Positions 43,007 to 52,093 of a stretch of 64,000 nt of DNA are shown here, piece after piece (position 1 is the stretch's first letter; the number at the start of each line of letters is the position of its first letter). The notes under the pieces are model-generated. The model was not told the origin of the DNA. It did not search any database and saw only the letters and a list, made by a program, of their open reading frames with translations. A program made the position numbers and the translations under genes. The stretch comes from Streptomyces finlayi (GTDB lineage Bacteria > Actinomycetota > Actinomycetes > Streptomycetales > Streptomycetaceae), in contig NZ_CP045702.1 in NCBI RefSeq assembly GCF_014216315.1, positions 2,232,001-2,296,000 of the forward strand. Direction: 5' to 3'.

Positions 43007-44324
43007 CAACGGACTCCTGGCCTTCCAGAACCATCATTGCGAACATGCTGCCGCTCTTCGCCATGCGGACGGCTTTCCCGTCCTCGGACTACTACAGCGG
43101 CTCCGCCCCGACGGGATGCTGCCGGTGGACGATGCACCTGCCCGCCACCGGCCTGGATGGCCGACGGAAAGGGAAGCATCCGGACGGTTCCCACGTTCAC
43201 TGCCGGATCGATCGACGGATGAGGTGCCCGACTTTGCCCCTGCGGCCTCGCCACGCCTACGCCGCAGGCATTCAACGTGACCTCCCGACCGACGACTTCA
43301 ACCGGCCCAGGAGTCACCCCACTCCCCACCTCGGGGAGCGAAATGTGCACCGCAATCCAGCCCACATCCGCCAGGTTCGAGCTGGTGGATCTCTTAAGGG
43401 GCTTTACACGCCGGTTCCTCACGTGCACCTTTCCGTCTCGCTTGCCGGACCCGCGCCGTCTGGCAGTGCCAGCGCGTCCCGTCGTTGTCGGGGCTGCTTT
43501 CCGCCCTTACCGGCATCTCCCGGTTCGAACTGCCCCCAGCTTCGCCATGCTGCTGCGACAGCATGGCGGCGGAGTCCTTTCACCTCCGCTCGATCCCACA
43601 GCGCCTCGTGGCGCACGAAGACGCAGATCCAGGCGCTGGACCGGACCCAGCCGGTGCTGCCGGTCGCCTTCGCGGCGAGCGAGAAGCGCACGGCCGACTA
43701 CGTCCGGCACGGCACCACGAACCTGTTCGCCGCTCTGAACGTGACCACCGGCGAAGTACTCGGCGAGTGCAGGCCAACCCGGAACGGCAAAGACTTTTCC
43801 TGGCCTTCTTGAAGAAGGCGGTGAAGCCGCACGCCGGGAAGGACATCCATGTCGTCCTGGACAACCTCTCCACGCACACCACCCCGGAGGTCAAGGAGTG
43901 GCTGGCAAAGAACCCGCACGTCCACTTCCATTTCACCCCCGTCGGCTCGTCGTGTCTGAACCAGACCGAGATCTGGTTCGGAATCCTGACCCGGCAGTCG
44001 ATCCGCCGCGGCACGTTCTCCAGCGTCAACGTCCTGATCAAGCAGATACGCAACTACACCAACTCCTGGAACACGACGGCGAAACCGTTCACCTGGACCG
44101 CGACCGCGGGCGAGGTCCTTGCGAAGGTCCGGCTCGTCGCGACCAATATGAAGAAACTCGTCAATAACAACTCGAACTGACATGAACAGGATCACGAGAC
44201 ACTAGGGCTGATGCCCCCAGAGTGCAAGGAAGTCACTCGGAAAGCCGAAGGGCAAAGGTCAACACCGAGCGTTCGGCCACAGTCGCCAACGATGAGTGGC
44301 AGATCAATACCGGCCATGGATTTG

Positions 44325-44460
44325 ATCGCCATCGTCTGAGCTCGGTCACCACCCGGCCAGAAGTGGCGATACACCTACGATGCGCTCGGGCGACGCGTTG
44401 CGAGGCTCCGCGTCGCGGACGATGAGTGCACGGTTTTGGAGCAGATTTTGTTCACCTGAA
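44325..44460 (+). pseudogene. rhs core fragment
   Basis: A frameshifted piece reads LSSVTT then WRYTYDALGRRVARLRVADD and VLEQILFT before TGA, matching the YD-repeat end of the main rhs gene around residues 1230-1290. No toxin tip remains between it and the Imm7 gene. Confidence 0.7.
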
Positions 44461-44500
44461 CATGCACCAACTCCATGAGTAGCGCAATGAAAGGAATTCG

Positions 44501-44896
44501 ATGTATGAATTTCACGGTTGGTTCGGAGTCGCTGAATCTAGCGAGGAATCAAATGCCGGAAGTCTCGACTCCGGCATCGTCGAACTGCGGACGCGGATCG
44601 ACGAAATCAAGTGGGAGACTGGTGAAGTCTCTTTGAAACTTCACAATGGTGAGTTTTTCGTTCTTGCTAATGGTCTTATGAACCGGCGTCGCGACGAGGC
44701 CGCAGACCTGGACGGTCTTCTGCATTACATTGCAAGCCGTTTCCCCGGTTCGTGGGGAATCCTCTATGAGCGTTCTTCGGACATGGATGTACCGCCAGGA
44801 CAGGGGGCATTCCGCGTTCGCGTTCTGGCCAGGGGCGAGGTCAGTGTCCGGTTGGACCCCTTCCTCTCTCCAGTCCGGCCGATCATCGAAGACTGA
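44501..44896 (+). CDS. Imm7-family immunity protein
   Basis: 131 residues from ATG 44501, with AAAGGA 5 nt upstream. The start MYEFHGWFGVAES and the following acidic helix (SLDSGIVELRTRIDEI) match the Imm7 immunity family as I recall it; the rest is alpha/beta (HYIASRFPGSWGILYERS). It is an orphan, preceded only by an rhs fragment without its toxin. Codon use is more AT-rich than in the core genes, as for other island genes. An intact orphan immunity gene could protect against kin toxins. Confidence 0.75.
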   Translation: MYEFHGWFGVAESSEESNAGSLDSGIVELRTRIDEIKWETGEVSLKLHNGEFFVLANGLMNRRRDEAADLDGLLHYIASRFPGSWGILYERSSDMDVPPGQGAFRVRVLARGEVSVRLDPFLSPVRPIIED

Positions 44897-44907
44897 AATC
44901 GAGCGCG

Positions 44908-45396
44908 ATGGTAGTGAGCGCCCTTAAACTGATCGCCTCATGCATTACATCGGGGCGACTGCACGGCATTGGCATCGGCTCCACTCTCGGGGAGCTTCAG
45001 CAGGCAATCAACTGCGAGTTCGTGGATGTAGTCAACGAGGGTAGCGATTCCATGCGACGCGACTACGGGTTCATCGAGTTTTATCTCAACTCTGGCCAGA
45101 ACTGGACGGTATCAGGGGGCTCCATCGAATTGCACAGATTGGCTGCTCGACCCCATATGGCCGATCGGTGCCGCATTGCGATGCGTGAAGATTTTCCCCA
45201 ATATCTCACATGGGATGAACTATACGGGGAGCTTTGCAAGCTGCCATATCCTCCAGTCCTCCAAAAAATCGATCAAGGTGATTTTCTGGAATATCGCGCA
45301 TCAGCAACGAGAGTCTCCGTCCTGGTCAATAATGATCACGAGGAACGCGACGGATGGCTGGGGCATGGAGACGTATGGAGTGTCAGCCTCGGCTGA
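44908..45396 (+). CDS. Putative immunity protein, paralogue of the 27453 gene
   Basis: 162 residues from ATG 44908; GTG 44914 aligns with the start of the 27453 paralogue and is an alternative. The two share SGRLHG.GIGSTLGE, AINC.F.D, MRRDYGF.EF, W.VSG.SI.LHRLA, FPQY.TW.EL and the C-terminal HGD.WSVSL, roughly half identical. No toxin precedes it directly; it follows the Imm7 gene 11 bp away, so the two look like an orphan immunity array. Function inferred. Confidence 0.6.
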   Translation: MVVSALKLIASCITSGRLHGIGIGSTLGELQQAINCEFVDVVNEGSDSMRRDYGFIEFYLNSGQNWTVSGGSIELHRLAARPHMADRCRIAMREDFPQYLTWDELYGELCKLPYPPVLQKIDQGDFLEYRASATRVSVLVNNDHEERDGWLGHGDVWSVSLG

Positions 45397-45477
45397 CGGT
45401 GGTGCCATCGCACGTGCATCTCAGTGAGTGTTTTCAGCGTTGCCTCTCCAGGTTGCGGACGGCTTTGGACACTGACG

Positions 45478-46191
45478 TCATGCGGTTGGGGCTGATCCGG
45501 GATCCTCGGAAGAATCGCCAGGGCGCTCACCGGACTCGATGCCGGGCCGGGCGATCCGAGGAACAAGGCGGCGATCGCGGAGCCAGCGCAGGTGTTCCGC
45601 GGAGTAATACGCCTTATCCGCGCGGACCTTCACCGGTCGTCCGCGGCGGGGTCCGCGCCGGGAGCGGACGGCCGGTATCCCCAGGATGAGCGGCTTGAAC
45701 GCCTGGCTGTAGTGCAGGTTCGCACCCGACACCGCCACGACCAGCGGCAGGCCCTGCCCCTCGGACAGCACGTGTAATTTGCTGCCCTTCTTACCGCGAT
45801 CGACTGGATTCGGACCGGTCCGCGAGCCCCCCTTTTTTGCCCGCACCGACGCGGCATCGACGATCGCGGACGACCAGTCCAACTCACCCCTGGCGCCGAG
45901 TTCGTCCAGCACCGCCCGGTGCAGTCTGCGCCACAACCCGGCCTCGGTCCACACGCTGAAACGACTGTGCGCGGTGGCCGGCGATACACCGAATGATTCC
46001 GGCAGATACCGCCACGCACACCCACTCGTCAGTATGTACGCCACAGCCGTCAACACCGCCCGCTCGTCACGCGGAGCGGTCCCGCCACCTTGCGGTCGAG
46101 CCGCGAACGACGGCAGTAGCGGGGCGACCAGCTCCCAGAGCTCATCAGGAGCCAGACGCTTCGACAGATCAGCCCTCACGGCCGCCATCAT
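45478..46191 (-). pseudogene. IS5-family transposase, 3'-truncated copy
   Basis: 237 open codons from ATG 46191 (SKRLAPDELWELVAPLLPSFA, GSRTGPNPVDRGKKGSKLHV, VKVRADKAYYSAEHLRWL). It agrees with the 28211-29027 copy until IARPGIES.ER near 45530, then diverges to a chance stop, losing the C-terminal catalytic Glu region (KIERSIAWLFGYRRL). No frameshift, but inactive through truncation. The flank to the right (46200-46272) repeats the DinB 3' end found beside the other copy. Confidence 0.85.
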
Positions 46192-46269
46192 GCCGCTCGA
46201 ACATCAAGCCACTTGGCACAGCCCTCTATGCCTTGGCCGATGCGGCCGATCTGGCGGCCTGCTCGATCT

Positions 46270-47199
46270 TCGCTCGGCCACCACACCCGACGGAGCGGTG
46301 TGGCGCTACCAGTACGACGCTCTCGGCCGGCGCACCGCGAAACAACGCTTGGCCGAGGACGGGCACACGATCCTGGAACAGACCATTTTCACCTGGGACG
46401 GCCCCACCCTCTGCGAACAAACCACCGAGACCGACACTCTGTCCAACTCAGTCACGCTGACGTGGTATTACGACGGATTGCGGCCGCTCAGCCAGGAGGA
46501 AAGAAGCACGGGCGCGTCGCAGGAGGTAATCGACGAGCGTTTCTTCGCGATCGTCACCGACCTCGTCGGCAGTCCGAGCGAACTGGTGGACGAAACCGGG
46601 ACCCTGGCGTGGCGTAAGCGCAGCAGCCTCTGGGGGGCGACCACCTGGTCAATTGACAGCACGGCATATATCCCACTCCGTTTTCCCGGGCAATAATTCG
46701 ATCCAGAGACCGACCTTCACTACAATTTCCACCGATACTACGACCCGGAAACTGCACGTTATCTCACCTCCGACCCACTTGGAATCGCCCCGGCACCCAA
46801 CCCTTCGACGTACGTTTCGAACCCACACTCATTGATAGATCCTTTTGGCCTGTTCGGGTGCCCTGAAGAGGATCACCTCTTTCGCGGAACGACTCGCGGC
46901 TACGACGCCAGCGACGGAACCCAGGCATCGGGATATACGCCGACGTCAACCGACCCAGGCGTCGCCACTATGTTCGCGAGGCACTCCGAGCAATTCGGCG
47001 AGGGGATCGTTCAACTCTTCCCTCGCAGCGCTCTGGACGGAATAGCGCTTGAACGAGGTGTCATTCGAGCCGAAGCAGCGTTCCCAAGGTGCACAGCATT
47101 GGCGGTATAACTGACGCGCTAGAATGGGATGTACCCAAGCTTTCACCGGGACAAGTATCGCAATTCGTTGCGGAGGCGTATAAGCATGGCCGAACCTAG
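46270..47199 (+). pseudogene. rhs fragment with an ADP-ribosyltransferase-like toxin tip, broken
   Basis: Begins abruptly with TTPDGAVWRYQYDALGRRT and runs through the Rhs core end. A TAA at 46694 interrupts RFPGQ|FDPETDLHYN, then LTSDPLGIAPAPNP follows. The tip (EEDHLFRGTTRGYDAS, STDPGVATMFARHSEQFG) has the Arg and Ser-Thr motifs of R-S-E ADP-ribosyltransferases. The frame breaks near 47090; in another frame GGITDALEWDVPKLSPGQ completes a likely catalytic Glu segment and ends at TAG 47197. One nonsense codon and one shift make it inactive as it stands. Confidence 0.7.
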
Positions 47200-47473
47200 T
47201 CGACTGCAGATTTACGAGGTCGAGAGCTCCGACGACCGCGGAGGAGTTTGCACCGTAAGGTGCATCAGCGGAGTCGCACGCATCGGGCAGGTGTTTGGCC
47301 CCGATGACACCACTGACGAGCTGCCTGCCAGCTTCCTCATCACCCTCACAGCAATCGAGCGATACAGGCAGAATGTCGACTTCTTCGATCCGCCACACAC
47401 GGCCAGGGTTTCGTTCGCAGGGGAATCGGTGGCGGCTTTGCACCGGGGCTCAGTGGTTTCAGAGATGTCCTGA
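47186..47473 (+). CDS. Putative immunity protein for the ART-like tip
   Basis: 95 residues from ATG 47186, with GGAGG 9 nt upstream, overlapping the end of the ruined toxin. Small soluble protein with an OB- or beta-barrel-like pattern (CTVRCISGVARIGQVFG, FLITLTAIERY, FFDPPHTARVSFAG). No family recognised. Placement after the toxin tip suggests immunity. It is intact although its toxin is broken. Confidence 0.55.
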   Translation: MAEPSRLQIYEVESSDDRGGVCTVRCISGVARIGQVFGPDDTTDELPASFLITLTAIERYRQNVDFFDPPHTARVSFAGESVAALHRGSVVSEMS

Positions 47474-47946
47474 AAAGGCAGGAGCATCAAGGATGCTCAC
47501 CCGCCCCGTCGCGGACCCGCAGGGAAAGGGTAACTAGGAGTCGACTCCACCTTTGGCGAGATGTGCCAGGCGCTTCTCTGACCAGCCTTCGGTCCCGTTT
47601 ATCTCGTGGCTGCATTTCGGAGTGCGTGCGGCATTCCCCTGGATGCTCCTGAGCGAGCTCGCAAAGAACTGGACGGCGGTGAGGTCAATCTGCACTCCCG
47701 CCGAGTTGCGGGCCGAGCTGGTGCACGATGCGGGCACCACCGGCGTTCGCCGGGGAACGCCGGTGGTGCCGCCGACCGGGTCAGGCCACCACCAGCCCCC
47801 GACGCCGGGAAGGCCGCCATCGACCATGGCGTCGATCGGTGTCCACTACGCGGACCGTCGAGAAGTGTGCCGATTCGGAGCATGGACGGTGAGCAAACCG
47901 GATAGCTTCTTGGGGACTTGAACGGTTTCGACGGTCGGGGGACCGT
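47474..47946. other. Right border of the toxin island: debris and intergenic sequence
   Basis: 473 bp without a convincing gene. At 47530-47576 a short stretch (VDSTFGEMCQALL-stop) resembles the GSTLGE-AIN segment of the two paralogous immunity genes and may be a third, dead copy. A strong hairpin at 47733-47770 follows, then the promoter space of the next core gene. Confidence 0.4.
47733..47770. terminator. Hairpin terminator at the island border
   Basis: GGCACCACCGGCGTT (47733-47747) pairs perfectly with 47756-47770 around an 8-nt loop. No U-tract. Confidence 0.6.
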
Positions 47947-49599
47947 ATGACTTCGGGGGAACATCACCATTTCGGGCCGGAGCCGGGGCCCTGGCATGCA
48001 CCGGGAGGATCACCGGTGCCGCCGGCCGCGCCGCCCGCGGTCGGGCCGCCGCCTCCCGGGGCCGCGCTGCGGTCCCTGGCCGTCGGGTTGCTCAATCTCT
48101 CGGGGCTCGGGCTCGGCTATGCACTGATGGGGCGCTGGTACAGAGCGGCGCTCTGCTGGGCGGCGACCGGTGGGCTGCTGCTGGCCGCGCTCCCGGCGGA
48201 GCCCGACGGGGTGCCCGCGGGGATCGTCGTCAGTTTCCTCGTCGTGCTCGTGCTCACTGCCGCCGACGGGGCGTGGACCGCGAGGCGTTCGGCCGTGGGT
48301 GGTTCATGGCGGCCACTGGTGGCGGCGGCGCTGGGTCTGGTGCTGCTGGGGGTGCCGGCGGGTGGCGCCGTGGTGTACGGCTCCGAGCGCGACGAGGCCG
48401 TCCAGCAGATGCTGCTCGACCGGCTGGAGAAAGGGGACCGGGCCGTCGCCGCCGCGGCGAAGCAGTCGTCGTTCGCCGGGGGCAGGGTGAAGTACCGCAC
48501 CGCGCTCGACATCTACCGTGAACTCGGTGAGGACCATTCCGGTTCGCGGGCCGGGAAGCTGGTGCCGTCGCGGCTGAAGGCGTACTACAAGGCCGTCTCG
48601 GCCCCGTACGAGGCCAAGGACCACTGCCAGGCCGTCGAACCGCTGACCCATCTGCGAACCGTCCCCGACTCGGTCGACGCGAAGCTGCTGGGCTCCCTGG
48701 CCGCATGGCCCGACGAGCCGCTCGCCGAGTCGCTGTACGGGTGCGGGGTGTCCAAGATCGGTGACGGGAGCGACACGAACGACGCCTCGGACGGCGGCGA
48801 GCTGGGCGAGCTGCTGCGTACACTGCCCGACTCGGCACAGGCCAAGCAGGTCGGACCGGCGGTCACCGGGAAGATGGACGAGCAGGTGAAGGCCGTGCGC
48901 GGGGGTGAACCGTGTGCCGCTACCGAGGTGTTGCGGCGCATCGGCGCGACCGTGGCCGCGATGCCCGACAGGACCGTGGCCGCGCTGAGCGCGAAGGCCG
49001 ACGACGGTGTCCAGGACGGTGTCTACGCCTGCGGGGTGGACGAGTTCAAGGACAAGAAGTTCACCGAGGCGCGGGAGACGCTGAGCGGTTTCGCCGACAC
49101 GTACAAGAAGGACGGGCGCCGACAGCACGCCCGGGACATCGTCATCGCCGCGGAGATAGCCGAGGACCGGCCGTCGGCCGGCAAACGACTGCCGCCCCGG
49201 CAGGGGCCTGGCGGGCCACGGATGGAGCTCGTCCTCAGCAACGACGCGCCGAACGCGGTCGAGATCCTCTACACCGGCCCCGTGTCCGGCAGCGTCGAGC
49301 TGAAGGGGTGCGGGAGTTGCAAGCGGTACAGCGCGTCGGACGGACCGAAGCTCGCCTGCCGGGCGAGCGGCAAGAGGTATCCGAAGGTGACGCTCCGACT
49401 CCCGGCGGGCGAATACCACTTCCTGTACAAGCACGGCACCGGGGCGTCGGCCGACGTGGACAGCTATGCGTCGGGGTCGCGCGTCCAGTCCGGTTACACG
49501 TATACGAGTTGTACGTACGTGACGACCGAAAGCGATGCGGCGCCGGGACTCGACCTGCCCTCCATCCCGGATGCGATCAAGCCCGCCTCGACGGGGTGA
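47947..49599 (+). CDS. Membrane-anchored protein with Pro-rich N-terminus, function unknown
   Basis: 550 residues from ATG 47947. Order: His/Pro/Gly-rich cytoplasmic leader (1-40), three or four hydrophobic segments to about residue 145 (LNLSGLGLGYALMGRWY, AALCWAATGGLLLAALP, GIVVSFLVVLVLTAA, LVAAALGLVLLGVPAGGAVVYG), then a large extracytoplasmic part of helical repeats with paired cysteines (DHCQAVEPLTHL, SLYGCGVSKI, EPCAATEVLRRI, VYACGVDEF). A C-terminal beta domain contains GCGSCKRYS and TYTSCTYV. It resembles TPR-like periplasmic scaffolds. No name recognised; ordinary core-type codon use. Confidence 0.75.
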   Translation: MTSGEHHHFGPEPGPWHAPGGSPVPPAAPPAVGPPPPGAALRSLAVGLLNLSGLGLGYALMGRWYRAALCWAATGGLLLAALPAEPDGVPAGIVVSFLVVLVLTAADGAWTARRSAVGGSWRPLVAAALGLVLLGVPAGGAVVYGSERDEAVQQMLLDRLEKGDRAVAAAAKQSSFAGGRVKYRTALDIYRELGEDHSGSRAGKLVPSRLKAYYKAVSAPYEAKDHCQAVEPLTHLRTVPDSVDAKLLGSLAAWPDEPLAESLYGCGVSKIGDGSDTNDASDGGELGELLRTLPDSAQAKQVGPAVTGKMDEQVKAVRGGEPCAATEVLRRIGATVAAMPDRTVAALSAKADDGVQDGVYACGVDEFKDKKFTEARETLSGFADTYKKDGRRQHARDIVIAAEIAEDRPSAGKRLPPRQGPGGPRMELVLSNDAPNAVEILYTGPVSGSVELKGCGSCKRYSASDGPKLACRASGKRYPKVTLRLPAGEYHFLYKHGTGASADVDSYASGSRVQSGYTYTSCTYVTTESDAAPGLDLPSIPDAIKPASTG

Positions 49600-49633
49600 T
49601 CCAGGTTGGCCGGTCGGGTGGCCGGCGCCCCCG

Positions 49634-50821
49634 TCAGGCCGACGCGCGCTTCTTCGCGGTGGCCTTCCCGGCGGTGGCCTTCTTCGCCGTGGTCGACTTC
49701 GCCGTGCCGCCGCTCGACGAGGACTTCCTCGCCGTGGACGACTTCGATTCCGAGGTCGCCTTGCGGGTGGTGGTCTTCTTCGCGGCCGTCTTCCTGGGGG
49801 CCGCCGTGGACTTCTTCGTGTCGGAGGACTTGGGGGACGACCTGGCGGAGGACTTCTTCACCGCGCCCTCGCCCGAGCGCGTCACCGTCTTGCCCGTCGG
49901 CGTCCTGTGCGTGGTCTTCTCGGCGGTCTTCTCGGCGGTCTTCTCGGGGGCCTTCCGGGTGGTCTTCCTGGCTGTCCCGCGACCCTTGATCGGGTGGACT
50001 TCCGCGTCCTCGCCCTCGCTCGCCCCCTGGTCCGCCTCCTCGTCCCGGGACTTCTTCGCCGCGCGGACGCTGTTCTCCAGAGCCGCGATCAGGTCGATGA
50101 CCTTGCCGCCCTGGTCACCGCCCCCGGCCGGAGCCTCCAGCGTCTCGCCTGACGCCTTCGCCGCGACGAGCGCCTCGACCGCCTCGCGGTAGTCGTCGTG
50201 GAGGGTGTCCATGTCGACCTCCCCGAGGGTGTCCATCAGGGCGTCCGCCAGGTCGAGTTCGGCGTCGCGCACCGTGACCTCGGTGTCGGGGGCGACGCCC
50301 TCGGGGGCGCGGATCTCGTCCGGCCACAGCAAGCCGTGCATCGCGATCACGTCGTCGACCACGCGCAGCATCCCGAGCCGTTCACGGCCGCGCAGGGCGA
50401 ACTTCGCGACAGCCACCTTCCGGCTTCGCTTGAGTGCCTCGCGCAGCAGCGTGTACGGCTTGGCCGCCGGGACGCCGTTCGCGGAGAGGTAGTACGCGGC
50501 TTCCATCTGGAGCGGATCGATCTCGGAGGCGGGCACGAACGCGACGATCTCGATCGTCTTGGCGGTCGGCAGCGGAAGCGCGGCCAGGTCCTCGTCGGTG
50601 ATCGGGATCATCGAGCCGTCGGCGTCCTCGTAGGCCTTGCCGATGTCCGCCGCCGTCACTTCCCGCTCGTCGAGTTCGCACACCTTGCGGTACCTGATCC
50701 GGCCACCGTCCTCGAGATGGATCTGCCGGAAGGAGATCGAATGGTTCTCGGTGGCGTTGACCAGTTTGATCGGAATGCTGACCAGCCCGAAGGAGATGGC
50801 GCCGTTCCAAATGGACCTCAC
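49634..50821 (-). CDS. ku: Ku protein for non-homologous end joining, with lysine-rich tail
   Basis: 395 residues from ATG 50821. Bacterial Ku core to about residue 255: MRSIWNGAISFGLVSIPIKLV, FRQIHLEDGGRIRYRKVC and LLWPDEIRAP. The remaining 130 residues are a Lys/Ala/Ser/Thr-rich, histone-like tail (KKSSARSSPKSSDTKKS, KKATAGKATAKKRASA) that binds DNA in actinobacterial Ku proteins. Ku clamps DNA ends and recruits LigD; a LigD-type polymerase gene starts 61 bp away on the other strand, an arrangement matching S. coelicolor SCO5308-5309 as I recall. Confidence 0.95.
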   Translation of the reverse strand: MRSIWNGAISFGLVSIPIKLVNATENHSISFRQIHLEDGGRIRYRKVCELDEREVTAADIGKAYEDADGSMIPITDEDLAALPLPTAKTIEIVAFVPASEIDPLQMEAAYYLSANGVPAAKPYTLLREALKRSRKVAVAKFALRGRERLGMLRVVDDVIAMHGLLWPDEIRAPEGVAPDTEVTVRDAELDLADALMDTLGEVDMDTLHDDYREAVEALVAAKASGETLEAPAGGGDQGGKVIDLIAALENSVRAAKKSRDEEADQGASEGEDAEVHPIKGRGTARKTTRKAPEKTAEKTAEKTTHRTPTGKTVTRSGEGAVKKSSARSSPKSSDTKKSTAAPRKTAAKKTTTRKATSESKSSTARKSSSSGGTAKSTTAKKATAGKATAKKRASA

Positions 50822-50882
50822 GGTTCACCCCGTTCATGCCTGTATCAATTACTTAGGCCGTGTTTCGTGTGATTCTTATCGT

Positions 50883-51779
50883 ATGACGCCGATCACGGAG
50901 GTGGAGGGGCGGCGGCTGGCGCTCAGCAATCTCGACAAGGTGCTGTATCCGGCCACCGGGACCACCAAGGGCGAAGTGCTGCACTACTACGCGGCCACGG
51001 TCGCGGCGCCGTTGCTCGCGCATCTGGACGACCGGCCCGTGTCCTTCCTCCGCTATCCGGACGGGCCCGACGGACAGCTCTTCTTCACCAAGAACCCACC
51101 GCCCGGTACACCCGACTGGGTGCGGACGGCCGAGGTGCGGCGGCACGAGGCGCAGAGTTCACGCCAGGTCGTCGTACAGGACCTCGCCTCCCTGGTGTGG
51201 GCCGCCAATCTGGTGGTGGAATTCCACACTCCGCAGTGGCGGGCCGAGGCTCCGCGCATCGCCGACCGGCTGGTTCTCGACCTGGACCCCGGGGCGCCCG
51301 CGAGCATCGTGGAGTGCTGCGCCGTCGGGCTCTGGCTGCGGGAACGGCTCGCGGCGGACGGACTGACCGCCTACGCCAAGACGTCCGGCTCCAAGGGGCT
51401 GCACCTCCTCGTCCCCCTGGCACCGACCCCGTCCGAGCAGGTGTCGGCGTACGCCAGGGTGCTGGCCGTGGAAGCGCGGAACAGCCTTCCCGAGCTGGTC
51501 GTTCACCGCATGACCCGGGCACTGCGCCCGGGAAAGGTGTTCGTCGACTTCAGCCAGAACGCCGCCGCCAAGACGACCGCCACTCCGTACACCTTGCGGG
51601 CCCGCGCCGAACCGACCGTGTCCGCGCCCGTCACCTGGGACGAGATCGAGGACTGCGAGGCACCCGGCGACCTGGTCTTCCTCGCGGGCGACATGGCCGG
51701 GCGGCTGGAACGGTACGGAGATCTGCTCGGCCCGCTCTTCGACCCGGACCTGGCACGGCCGCTGCCGGACAGAGCATAG
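50883..51779 (+). CDS. LigD-type polymerase (AEP primase domain), stand-alone
   Basis: 298 residues from ATG 50883. Archaeo-eukaryotic primase-like fold of the LigD polymerase domain: LSNLDKVLYP at the start, FTKNPPPGTPDW, catalytic acidic pair in LVLDLDPG, TSGSKGLHLLVPL, and VFVDFSQNAAAKTT. It has no ligase or phosphoesterase domain, so it works with a separate ligase. It fills gaps during Ku-dependent end joining and is divergent from ku. Confidence 0.93.
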   Translation: MTPITEVEGRRLALSNLDKVLYPATGTTKGEVLHYYAATVAAPLLAHLDDRPVSFLRYPDGPDGQLFFTKNPPPGTPDWVRTAEVRRHEAQSSRQVVVQDLASLVWAANLVVEFHTPQWRAEAPRIADRLVLDLDPGAPASIVECCAVGLWLRERLAADGLTAYAKTSGSKGLHLLVPLAPTPSEQVSAYARVLAVEARNSLPELVVHRMTRALRPGKVFVDFSQNAAAKTTATPYTLRARAEPTVSAPVTWDEIEDCEAPGDLVFLAGDMAGRLERYGDLLGPLFDPDLARPLPDRA

Positions 51780-51808
51780 GCCTGAGCAGGGGCAGCCCTG
51801 ACCTGGAC

Positions 51809-51883
51809 CCGGAATCACCGTAGGTCGGACCCGGAATCACCGTAGGCCCACAGGTCCGGAATCACCGTAGGTCCACAGGTCCG
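51809..51883. repeat. Three tandem intergenic repeats of about 22-25 bp
   Basis: GGAATCACCGTAGG recurs at 51811, 51833 and 51858 with partly conserved spacers (CCACAGGTCC). It lies in the 314-bp gap between the LigD-polymerase and HEAT-repeat genes. Too short and irregular for CRISPR. No other feature is seen in the gap apart from GGGAGGGG at 52081. Confidence 0.7.
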
Positions 51884-52093
51884 GACGCCCCGTGAACCCA
51901 TGGCCCCGGGTCGGCGTGGGCCTTTGGGCCCAGGTCTCTGAAACGCCCTGATTGCGCCCCTGTGACTGTGCCAGGAAAGGCCACAAGTCGTGGGTGGATT
52001 GTCGGGGCCGTGGTGCACACTCTGCCCAGGGCGCCGCTTGAGACCGCGGTGTCCGCCGCCGGGTGCGGGGGCGTTCGCGGGGGAGGGGATGGC

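Larger units (their letters stand above)
41452..43616 (-). mobile_element. Group II intron inserted antisense into the IS630 transposase
   Basis: On the reverse strand the element begins GTGCGCCACGAGG at 43616, the group II 5' consensus (GTGYG), and ends ...CCGAC at 41452 (3' AY). Domain V is recognisable at 41515-41548 (34 nt, GAGCCG ... GGTTC), followed by a domain VI-like hairpin. Removing it restores the transposase codons GAC-GAG-AAG-ACG exactly, which fixes both borders. Because the intron is in the opposite orientation to the host gene it cannot splice from the transposase mRNA. 2165 bp with one internal reading frame. Confidence 0.9.
41055..44180 (+). pseudogene. IS630-family transposase, split by the intron and internally decayed
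   Basis: Starts at ATG 41055 (ELSVEQAAELRELVNSRD), then lacks a segment after KDIAELRR and jumps frame into TPPDGTGLSHWSTRELAKYL and VVLSIDE. The gene resumes after the intron at 43617 with KTQIQALDRTQPVLPVAF, the expected direct continuation (SIDE|KTQIQ is the first-Asp motif region). An extra T near 43795 shifts the frame before LKKAVKPHAGKDIHVVLDN and the Glu-bearing end (SCLNQTEIWFGIL). Dead by at least three lesions. Confidence 0.88.
40999..44204. mobile_element. IS630-family insertion sequence interrupted by a group II intron
   Basis: Inverted ends GTGTCTCGTGATTCC (from 41001) and its near-complement ending at 44202 are flanked by TA at 40999-41000 and 44203-44204, the TA target duplication of IS630/Tc1-type elements. 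Removing the 2165-bp intron leaves about 1.04 kb, the usual IS size. It sits in the rhs debris between a displaced tip and the Imm7 gene. Confidence 0.85.

Noticed and set aside
51809..51883. CRISPR array
   Set aside because: Only three short units with non-unique spacers, and no cas genes.
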